NCBI RefSeq assembly: GCF_000764305.2
Contig: NW_025946557.1
Span: forward strand, 1-64,000
Direction of reading: 5' to 3'
Source of the DNA: Hyalella azteca
Lineage: Eukaryota; Arthropoda; Malacostraca; Amphipoda; Hyalellidae
Length of the DNA: 64,000 bases
Shown here: positions 12,601 to 24,600 of the stretch, one piece after another
How positions within the stretch are numbered: position 1 is the first letter of the stretch
Layout: each line of letters opens with the position of its first letter
Notes under the pieces: model-generated
What the model was told of the DNA's origin: nothing
What the model saw: the letters and a program-made list of their open reading frames with translations, nothing else
The model's database searches: none
Position numbers and translations under genes: made by a program

Positions 12601-15600
12601 ACCGCGATTATAAAGATATGAAAAGTACAATGATTATGAAAACATGAAAAATACAATGATCATGAAGATATGAAAGCTACAATGGTTAAGATCATATTAA
12701 AGCAACAATGATTATGAAGATATGAAAGCTACAATGACTACGATCATATTAAAGCTACAATGAAGTGACCACTCACTGACGGCAGCACCTGCGTACAGCA
12801 AGCACGGGGCATGGGTCGGTGTCACACACTCGCTCTTCTCAACGCTCGTCTCCGACATCATCAGGAACGGCTTGTCTTCCAGGGTAAGGACCTACGCAAA
12901 TACTCATAATATTTATAACATGGAATACCGTTACAACTTATAATCACATCCAATAACATTTACTAACAAAATAGTAAATAATTGTAAGAAGGACTTTAAA
13001 GTCTTCATTTATTGTGTGATCTTCCTGTGGCGAATTTATATACACATTTGGATGTTTTTTCATTGTCTCCGGTTTTTTATCCAACTTCCAAAATCACTTC
13101 ATATAATTGTGAGAGCTAGACCAATATTTAAGCACACTCCCCCAAAATCTATGTAAATCCTTTTAATTAACCAAGAAATATTCAGTGCTTGATCGTGTGG
13201 ATAATTTTCTGCGCCTTTTTAGCGCATTTTCTCATTTATGGAAAAAATGCGCCATTGTGCTCGTCATGTCCGTCCGTCCGTCAGTCCGTCTGTCCGTCTG
13301 TCCGTGACTTTACGTTTTCGTCGACGAGAAAATGCGCTCTCTGTCACTCACTGCAGTGAGTACTGAATTATATTTGTTCTATCACTTCGCTCAAGCCCTT
13401 GCCTACCTTCAAGTGTGCTGGGATGAAGTAACCTGTAGGCGTCTCGCTAACGCCGCCGGGCCACACAATCTCTTCGTTCAATTCTAAATCCATTCTTCCC
13501 GATGACTGCAAAGATAACAATTTTCAAATAGGAAAATTGTTATCTAAGTTGAAAACTTTTAATAAAGTCAATTACATCCCGGTGTCACTCAGACCTACCA
13601 TAAAGTTTTGCCTATCAAGTTTGTTAAACTTGAATTATATTGTCCTGGCTTTGGCAACTAATTCATAGTAAATTTATTTTTTGCGCTTATATTATATATA
13701 ATTTAGTGATTTTTAAAGCGCAAATAGAGCCTTATCAAGATTTTTTAAATCATTCGAATTAACTTACTGGTAAGCATTTGATTCTGATCGAGCTGTTACA
13801 GTTTAATCCTTATATACACTTTAATTTATTCCGTCTGTTTATTTATTTTCCAAATGAATAATTTAATAATTACCAATGAATAAACATGACTATCAGAAAT
13901 CTAAGAATTGAGTTTAGGTATATTGATCACTATTTGCATCTATTGACCATGATTTTAATTAATTCAAACCTTGTTATACAGGTAGGTGCCGACAACTTTC
14001 AGTAGGTTGTCTTGTAAAGCATTTATGATTTCATATTCAGCGAAGATTCGATCACCGTTGTTGTCGAACGCGACTCGTCCTGTGAGTCCTTCTGTCAGAT
14101 CTTGACGTTTGAGGTACCTAAAATATCAGGGTGAGAATGCTTAATATATGTGTAGGATAACATCGTATATCAGGGTGAGAATGCTTAATATACGAACGGG
14201 ATAACATCGTGTGAGATTGCACACGATGTGTATCATCGTTTGATAACATCGTGCATCAGGGTGAGAATGCTCAAAGTATCAATTTCAAGTGGTCATATGC
14301 CAGGTTATTCGTCACGAACGAATTTATTCATCATGACTCTCCTTCTAAATTTGAGAGTGATGCAGTGAAGTACCATGCAGTGAAGCTACAGTGACTACGC
14401 TCACCTGTACAGTAGAGGTCCAGTGATGTTCCAGTGATTGTGCTCACCTGTACAGCAGAGGCCCAGTGATGTTCCAGTGATTGTGTTCACCTGTACAGCA
14501 GAGGCCCAGTGATGTTCCAGTGATTGTGTTCACCTGTACAGCAGAGGCCCAGTGATGTTCCAGTGGTTGTACTCACCTGTACAGTAGAGGCCCAGTGATG
14601 TTCCAGTGGTTGTGCTCACCTGTACAGTAGAGGCCCAGTGATGTTTCAGTGGTTGTGCTCACCTGTACAGCAGAGGCCCAGTGATGTTCCAATGGTTCTC
14701 CTGGCAGCAGGCAGACGGAGGGCTCGTTATCATTTCAGGCTGTTCTTCTTGCAAGGATTTCAACGCTTTTGCAGTCACGTGCCTGGACGATGCGATATTC
14801 ATATAAAATATGTTTATCGGTGCGAATTAATTAACCTTGGTGAAATAATGATTATTCCCACCAACCACATTCAAGTCCCATCTTTAGGGGAGCGTCCAGG
14901 GACAACTTTATCTCGGTTATTTGCAGACGGATCGATTCGAAATTTGGTACACTTCTGTAAAACGGAATTCTAAGACTTTTCTTCGTGTGAATTTTTCGAA
15001 AAAAATGAAAGAAAACGTGAAATTCTTAGAAAACGGCCAAAAAGGGGGTACTTTAGAAATCCTTTCTCCTCCTAGAATTTTCAAGCTTCAACATCGAGAC
15101 ACATATCATTCGATGCGCAAAGACCATATCTAAAAACGTCACTTGGCGGTTTTTTAGATTTCTCATTTTTGTGGCTGTGTGAGCATTTTTTCCGATATTT
15201 TTCGAAATTTTCCGATTTTACTCCCGCCCTCCCCAACTTTTTGCAAAATAAAATCTGAACCATAACGCAATTGGAAAAACGACCAAGTGACGTTTGTAGT
15301 CTTTCCTTTCCAAATCGAATGGTATATGTCCCATTGATGTAGCTTCAAAACTGTAGGAGGAGATAGGATTGCCGTGAGAGAGGTTTTCTGCTTTGGCAAC
15401 TTTTCAGTAGAAGCAAAAAGCCGCCGCGTGGCACGTAAAGGCACGTAACGTAGCCTAGATACCAAAAGTAAGCATCAACTCACTTCAAAGACAGTAATCG
15501 GTGCATAGAGCCACTAAATGAACACCATCCCGCGTGCTGTCTGTGAGGTTACTGAGCTCTAGCCGAGTGAAGAGCACATTTTATAGTTAATTTCCCCCTT

Positions 15601-18600
15601 TGGAATTACTAAAGGCCCCCCACCTCCTTCCCCCCTTACGGGATCTGTCGTGAACGCATAAATCAACGTACAGAGATGGTTCTAGTACCGTTTGATGCGG
15701 CAGAAAGTAAGATTTAAGATAAGTATAAGAACTGGAGAATGTCATAATTGGTTGCTTTACATCAGACGATCCCTTTTATTGTGCCCGGCCGGGTAATTTC
15801 CGCCTAACTTTACTAAAGGGGCCCGGACACCTCCCCCCTTACGGGATCTGTTGCGAATGCATAAATCAACGTACAGAGATGGTTCTAGTACCGTTCAATG
15901 CGTCAGAAAGTAAGCTTTAAGATGAGCCTAAAGACCGGAAAAGCCAAAATTTCGAACTTTGGACCTAGACGCTCCCCTTAATGGGTTCTCATCGAATACC
16001 ATCTTCATAAAATCACCGAATGAAACACTACAAATTTTTTCAATTTGTAAAATTTTCATGGAACTACAAAAAAACATTGAAATACAAATCGCCCCTTTTC
16101 ATTATATCATTTACATATAATTTATTAATTTTTTTAATGAATGCCCATTTAGTAAGTCGAAAAAATTTGTTTATAACCCCTTCACGTGTACATGAAGAAC
16201 TTGGAATATTGCTAATGAACGATCATTTCTATTCATATTACCTATTGCTATTAGCATCCCTACGGTGGAACAGCACAGATCATACGCATGTTATATCCAG
16301 GTCATTTTTCACAAATCGAAAATTAACGGAAAATTTGTCAGAAATTAGATGAAATATTGAAATTAGACGAAATAATCTAATAGTTCTAGTTTGGCGAAAC
16401 TATATAAGGTTTTAATTTTTTACTTAACATTCACCTATTCCTAATACGAAAGTCGTCAATTTTGACTTCAAATTTCACGCGTGCATTTATAATACTTAAA
16501 TTATTATAATAACCTTGATGAAATCCAGTTCAACTCAACTTTTTTTTAATAAAAATTCATAAGACTGAGTAGACCAAACAACTTTGCATGAACACATGCA
16601 TTTTGTTTGGTAATAAATTGTTGTCCATGAATAATAAAACAATAAATTGTTATTGTAAAGCAATAAATTGTTGTTGTAATTGTTGGTGTAAAGCAATAAA
16701 TTGTTGTTGTGATTGTTGTTGTAAAGCAAACGTCAGAGATGATGTAATGATGTCGTCATATCGTCAGAGATGATGCTGTCACATCATCATTGCATGATGC
16801 AGTCAAATCGTTACGTTTTTGGAAGTGAATTTTTGTTAAAGCAAGGCTCTGTCAACGTGAATCATTTGACAAAGTTCAATTCACTGCCATTATATATAAA
16901 AATTTGTCATTATAAGAAGAATGACGAATTTTGCAATTATTTATATATATTATTGATTTATTGAAGGTATCGGCTAAGATCAGGTCGTCTGGCCTTTTAT
17001 TGGTTTTAAGAATAAAAAAATGTGCGTTTGCTGTAAATTTGAGCCCGAAACTCACTGCTACATTGCTATATTTTGTTACAGAGCCCTTATGAACTGGGCG
17101 TAACTCAAAACCACAACCTATCCCGCAATAACCTTTCAGATTCGACCTGCTTCTCGCAGTTCATCAAGCGAAGGAAACAAAGATGACCAAATATTAAGAT
17201 TTCATTCAACACGAAAGGTGTTAACAGTATGCGAGGATCGAAGTCGAGTCTAGGCTTCGAAGGTCTCCCTGCATGAGAGATGAACATTGCGGCTAGGGTC
17301 ACAAATGGGACAAGCCATAAGCACATAGTAAAGCTTTAAAAAGAGTTCCTAAAACCTAAGCTTGTACAGTTATAATTTCACACACTTAACTACAAGATCA
17401 TGAAATAAAAGACAACAGCACAGGTCCTACTTTAAAATAACCGATGATAAAGTACACAGTACACACATGTTCCCTGCGGTGGCGCAAACAGAATAAGGCT
17501 ATTAGTGGCTACTAACCCGGACTTCAGGGTCAATCCGGCAACATCGCAAACACATCTGGTTTATTTTTTGAAATGACATTCAAAACAGTCCTGGTTTCAC
17601 TCCTCTGCAGCTTTTCTTTATCCAATGTTTTATTCGGTGATTTAAAAAGGATGAAAGAAAAATACCTGGTCGCCAGCAGGTAGACGCGGACAGTGCTGTT
17701 CTGCAGAGGCCTCAGTTCGTTCAAGACGCTCGCTGACCCTGGAGCGAACTCGACTGTCGAGCTCACCTGTGTATATTAATTTCAAATTACTTAAGCTTCC
17801 GATATTGAAGTTATGTAAGTGATCGGGACTTACCGAATAAACAACATAGATCATAAGTCAAAGTTTCATCGGTAGTAGAAAATCTTTGTTGAAGAAATAA
17901 CAACGTGGTATTAGTTTCCTCCTGAATGTCTTCAGAAATACTTTATCGTTACTACCAGCATGGCACTTGCATGTAATGGAATTCCCACTAGATTAATTTT
18001 GATATATTTTATTTTTTTGCAAACGATCTGAAACTCAGTAGATAGTTCAACAATCCTAAAATTGACAATTATTTGAAACAATTCATCATAATCAATATTT
18101 TTGGTCAATTTGACGGAAAAACTGCTAGCAAAGTTTGACCCTTTTTCATCAACCCTCACTCACCTTGACCCTCATACCATCACCCCTCACTCACCTTGAC
18201 CCTCATACCATCACCCTCACTCACCTTGACCCTCATATCATCACCCTCACTCACCTTGACCCTCATATCATCACCCTCACTCACCTTGACCTTCATATCA
18301 TCACCCTCACTCACCTTGACCCTCATATCATCAACCTCACTCACCTTGACCCTCATATCATCACCCTCACTCACCTTTACCCTCATATCATCACCCTCAC
18401 TCACCTTGACATTGGTCTCATCACTCATGTCCCTGACGAGGTCGTGGAGGTGGCGTAGCGTGGTCCAGCCCTCAGCCTCCGACGACATCACGAAGACGAC
18501 GGACCGGAACGAGAAACGTTCAAGAAGCCGCAACCAAACTGCGGCCTGGTGACTGTACGGCGGAACTGTTCGTAGTAGTGACGCGTGAAGGTTCTGCAAT

Positions 18601-21600
18601 AAACAAAGTTCTAAAATATGTTCTTTAAAGATTATTCTTACTCATTGAAACATTACTGTCACAGGACTGTACGGTGGAACTGTCCGCAGCAGCGACGCGT
18701 GAAGGTTCTGTAATAAATGAAGTTCAAAAATATGTTCTTAATGTTATTGTCATGTCCGGTGTCAATCCACTTGACCTGATAGAGATTGAGGACGAGTCAA
18801 CATCTGATAGACACGTGATAGATCACGCGATCAAGACCTCAGTAGTGGGCGGAAGCGAAGTTAATAAAAGGTCTAGCAACCTTAAGCGAACCCCCCAGTA
18901 GCTGATAAGCACTCCGCGATGTAGCGTGTAGCTTGAGTTCTCCGACCTTACGGTCGATGTCGTAGCTTATAACTCTGTATCGCAACTCTGTATTACCACC
19001 CCATATACAAGATACGTTATCTGGACTTGTGTGTCTTACTTATCCCTCACTACCTTAGTCAACGAACCCGATCCTCAGGTAGAGCTTAATACTATGAGCT
19101 CAATATCATCGTTTGTAGTAAATACACAATCTGTGACAGTGGCGCACCCGAACAGTGTCCCTCATACCTGTGACAGTCATGAGTATCCCCATACCTTGGA
19201 GTTATGTTACATGCTGATATTAAAACATTACTGTTGGAGGACTGTACGGTGGAACTGTTCGTAGCAGCGATGCGTGAAGGTTCTGTAATAAACAAAGTTC
19301 TAAAATATGTTCTTAAAACATTACTCATACTCATTAAAACATTACTGTCACAGGACTGTACGATGAAACTGTCCGCAGCAGCGACGCGTGAATGTTCTGT
19401 AATAAATGAAGTTCAAAAATATGTTCTTAATGTTATTGTCATGAGTATTCCATAACTTGGAGTTAAGTTACATGCTGATATCAAAAATTAATATTGGACT
19501 GTACGGCGGAACTGTCCGCACTCTACAGGTTTTGCAATAAACGAAGTTGAAAAATATTTTCTTAATGTTGTTTTCATGAGTATCCCATACTTTGTAGTTA
19601 TGTTACATGCTGATATTAAAAACATTACTGTTTAGAGGACTGTACAGCGGAATTGTCCACAGCAGCGACGCGTGAAGGTTCTGCAATAAACGAAGTTGAA
19701 AAATATGTTCTTAATGTTATTTTCATGAGTATCCCATACCTTGGAGTTATGTTACAGGCTGATATTAAAACTTAATGTTGGAGGTCTGTACGATAAAACT
19801 GTTCGTAGCAGTGACGCGTGAAGGTTCTGTGATAAACGAAGTTCTTAAATATGTTCTTAATGTTGTTCACATGAGTATTCCATAGCTTGGACTTATGTTA
19901 CATGCTGATATTAAAACATTACTGGTGGAGGTCTGCACGATGAAACTGTCTGCAGCAGCGACGCGTGAATTAAGGTTTTATAATAAACGAAGCTAAAAAA
20001 TATATTCTTAATGTTGTTTCTATGAGTATTCCATACCATGGAGTTATGTTACATGCTGATATTAAAAACATTACTATTGGAGGACTGTACGGCGGTACTG
20101 TTCGAAGCAGCAACGCGTGAAGGTCCTGCAATGTATGCAGCTTGAAATATGAGCTTCATGTTATTTCTATGAATATCCCAATACCCGAGTGCTAAGTTGC
20201 ATGTAGATATGAATGGTATTACTGTTCGGGAACTTTTCGGTTGAACTGTCCAATGGAGCGAAGCATTATGAATATGAAAAATATAAAAATTCCATTTATT
20301 TTCTTTTTGCAGTATTTAAAATTTTATTAGGAAGTACCCCTATCATAAATTTTAGCCGGCCAACGCAATTGAGAAAAAATAAATCACGGAATTTGTCCGG
20401 AAAAAATGACCGTCTGGCATCCCTGTTTAAAAACAGTACAAAAAATGAAATAATAGTACAAGATGAAGCAATCGGAGTCAACGTGTTAACTCGAGATAAT
20501 GGGTTTAGATTGTCCGCAATAGCGATGCCTGGCGGTTCTGCCGTTGAACTTTGCGAGAAAGTTTTCGTATTATTGTTTGGACACAGATGATAAGTTATAT
20601 GCTTGTAACAAAAATACTGGTGCGTTGCTATTCGAAGAATCTGATGTTGGAAGTAGAGGCAAACATGTCCTGTAATCAACTTAATTTTAAATAACGTTTA
20701 TTGCGCATGCAGTTTACGTGTTTCAGTTCAAAAAATAACAGAAAAAAACGATGGTACAAAATCAATAAAGCTACCATATCACTGAGTTCTCTTTAAAATG
20801 CGTAAAAGTTCGCAGTAAATAAAGTTCTAAACTACCCCTATGGATGAATCTAAACTTCTCTAATTTTTCATTACAAATGATATAAATCGTTACAAATAAA
20901 ATCTTCGCTAAAAATTTTTGTATGGGAGAAACTTTAGGCAATTATAAGTCGTATACGACACTGGAACACCGTAAGCCTAACCAGTTACTCACCGATTAAA
21001 TTGGAGAAAGCAGAGTTTCGTTTTCCCCACTTTTTGGAAGAAAAGTCACACGGAAGTCCTTATACTCTACCTCCACCTCCACACTAACCCCGTCTCTCCA
21101 CCTTCTTGCAGCCAACGACCGCGATCACCTCTTCAATAACCCAGCTCTATCTCATAGTAAAGTTATTTTGTCACTAAAATCATGAATGCATTGTCCTCTA
21201 CAGATAGTCTTTTACTATTGAAACGTGACCTTCCTCATAGGCTATTTATTTGAATGAACTGTACCTTGAGCCTTCCTCATAGATTATCTATTTAAGGAAA
21301 GTATACCTTGTTTGAGAAGGCGCTATCCCTGACAGAGATGGACAAGACAGGGATGTGGTAGAATCCTCCTGTGTAGGATATGGAGGCTGTAGGAGCGCTT
21401 GAGTTGCTGCCTCCTGCAGCTATAATGACTGCTACCTGAACGTAAAAACAGTTAATCTTTTAATTGACAAATTAAATTATTAAAAGTTTTTCTAAAAGCA
21501 GAGCAGAGGTATTAATTTTAAAAACAAGAAACAACATAATTTTTCTGGAAGCCTAACTGCTGTAAAACCAATTCTAAAAATTTTATGAAATTATTTGTCG

Positions 21601-24600
21601 ATGAAAATTTAATTTGCATCTGAAATATTTGATTTTCTTCCGTGTCACATGGTTTTTCTCATACAAATGTCAAACAATTTACAATATGTGTGTGACAGTG
21701 AACTCATAAAAACAACGAGCATTCATTCACTTGATGTGGATAGTGAGGTTGTTGAAGAAATATATTCTCGTGAATAAGGTTACCTGACAAATTTCTGAGC
21801 AAACTAGTCTAATTGGACGTATAGCCGAAAACAAACAGATCTCACTGAATAAGTAATGAATATCGATGCTTAAACAATATATATTAAAATATATATTGAT
21901 ATATTTATATATCAATATATTCTTCTATATTATCAATATATTCTATTTTCTTAAATATATTCTGTTTGTTCGTAGACGCCGGGCACGTGTTGGATCAAAG
22001 TCACGTACGAGTGGATTGCTGATTGGCGCGTTATCGACTTCCAATACTACACAATCTCGTTAATTCAAATTGGTGCGTGGCCATGAGGTTTTATTCAAAT
22101 TAAATCTAAGGCAAACTGCAATTATGATCTCAATTAGCTTTATACAATATTAGAATATTCTGGCGAATAGTTACATATATAAAAGCATGAAATATGTTTG
22201 AGAATGGTGAATATATTAAAGTTGCTTCATAAGCTATAAAATATTTTCCCGAAAGAAATCATTTTAAATAATAAAGAATTACAACGTCTCCTGAAAACAA
22301 CACATGCTAGAAGCTGTATTATATAGTGAAATCGCTGGTCAGCCTTACTATGCGGTGGTATATAACACAAAATCTATAAATCCTAATCTATATTCAACAA
22401 TTGTATAGTAATATCTAGAATAATCTATATCCAGAACTCAATCCCGTTATTCCCGCAATTACTAATCCCGTAAACAATAAGGCATTCTAATTATGCATGT
22501 ATTCTAATTCTAAGTAAATAAAGGCCTCATAAAACCCGATTGTGCGTTGAAGAAAGGACGCTCATTTTACACTCGCTTCAAAATATGAAAAGAATATTTT
22601 GAATATTTTAAATTATAATTGTATTTTACAACAGCAAAATCCAGTTCAGCAGTCTAGTCTAGATGACCAGTTCAGCTGATTTCTTCGTGGAGGCCTTGAT
22701 CACGAAGCGACAATCAAATGCTTTAAATTCTGTATAAATAATTATCAAAATGAATTAAATAAAAACTCCATCACACTTCAGTTCGAAATAAAACGCATAG
22801 TTCATCCACCAAAACAATTAGATTTCAAATTATACACAAGTGGCGAATTCCCGTGCCAAACATGTGAAAAAAATGCATGGAACTTATAAATAGAATGAAT
22901 ATAGGAGGATATGAAACGAATGAAAAAATACGAAATATGTATGCGAAACTAATAAATAATGTCTGACAATTTTTTACGTATTAGGAAAATGTTGGCAAAT
23001 TCATTAAAAGTGCAGAATATGACTAAATGAGATTGAAATGGCCCGATTCTAATTTAGAGAAATTTGTGCATTGTATTAAAAATGTAAAAAATATTGATCA
23101 GGTGTAGAAATATAATGTAAATGATATTAAAAAATGTGTGCCAAATGAATGAAAATAAATATGAAATTGATGTATGACTACTTTACTACTTTAGTACTGT
23201 ACTACTGTATGTACTTTAGTATGAAATTACTGAGAAAAACTTCAAAACAAAATTTAAAGCAAAATCTATTGGAAATGAAGGACCTATTTTGATACGCAGG
23301 CTCAAGTTAGATCCTATCTATGAAAATCCGCTTTGAATTTGAGCTGAAGTAAGACGACCATGCATGGTAGCCATGATACGAGTTCCATTAAAGGCTTAAA
23401 ACGCGCTCACAAAACACCAGAGATTTTGTTAATAAAATGCTATAAAAATATTTTATCAAAAATATACCCGAACTCAAACGTCAACGAAACACTTTGCTCT
23501 CGATGCAAGAGGCATTTTCTTTGCTCCTACGTTTTCAATCATTTCAATTAAGTTTATTCATTTTATAAAACTTTTTCGCACAACTTACACTCTATTCCCA
23601 AAATTACTCAAAATTTCGCACCAACATTACACTTAAAAAAATGAGTAAAACGTTTTACAATTGTCGCTGGTGCGAATCATCCTGATCCAGCTTGTGCCGA
23701 CAAAAAAGGGTATCAAGAGTATGGTTTTTCTCGTACCGAGGTCAAACAAGTGTGTAGGTATTCTGACAACACGACCCATCTATTAGTGTGAATGCAGCCA
23801 AAATATCTCACGCATTTCTGTGCCACATATCATATATATAATATTTTACATTGTACATGTTAACACTTAGAGAGCGGCACAACCCACCAGCGCTGCCAGA
23901 TGGCCCAAAAACGGCCAAGTCCGCAGAATAAAAAAGCCTATAATTCAAAATTTACTAGTAAATTTGTCGGTTCCTGTGCAAAAATTACATTTTCCTTTTT
24001 TCTGTACTTCTCAAAATTCAATAAAGTAGTACTGCCATCAAAAAATTTGTCGACAAACGCAATTAAAAAAAACTAATTCGCGTAATTTGTCCGCGAATTA
24101 GTATTTTTCAATTGCGTTTTCTGGGCACAATCCCAGATCGACCTCCCCTGCAACACTACCAGCGGCGAGAAGCAAGCATCAGCATCGTGCATCAGGTGGC
24201 TCCAATGAGGGCGGATGAACGATAATCAGAGGCGGCGATCCATCGTGGCCTAAACTGCAACGTCCCAAACAAATACTAAGGAATACTAAGGAAGGAATTT
24301 GTCCGGAAAAAATACCCTGCAACCCAGCGGTGGGTAGTGACACACTTAACGTCTAAAATTACATTTTGAGAGATGAGATGGCGACACACATCTCGCGCCA
24401 CCACCAGAGGGCTCCTCGCCTCCAGCAACGTGACTCCATAGAGCGTGACGTGCGATGATGACGTCGAGCCACGGAAGTTTGCCTCCTATGTTACAAAAAT
24501 AAAAATATTACGAAGACTTTTAGTGCAGAGAAGTGATTGAAATAAAAATAGAAAGCGAAGAAGTAAAAACCAGTAAATTCGCGAAATGTTTACCGAAAAC

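Larger units (their letters stand above)
14783..17665. other. Intron between exons 5 and 6; conserved domain segment not found
   Basis: Contains an inverted repeat (15063-15370), a 190-bp direct duplication (15590-15920) and a small AATAAATTGTTGTTGTAAAG array (16600-16730). A GC-richer patch at 15420-15560 was checked in all minus frames and carries stops. The rest is AT-rich with no recognisable coding sequence. Confidence 0.55.

Noticed and set aside
15420..15560. GC-richer patch tested as the missing exon, with a good donor (TTGAA|GTGAGT)
   Set aside because: Stops in the required phase with either possible acceptor.
17105..17326. Frame tested as the missing amino-terminal domain exon
   Set aside because: Peptide does not match the family and the only acceptor in the right phase gives an early stop.
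18135..18552. Long plus-strand frames of [10 protein letters not shown] repeats
   Set aside because: By-product of the 30-bp array; the real coding strand is minus (exon 4).
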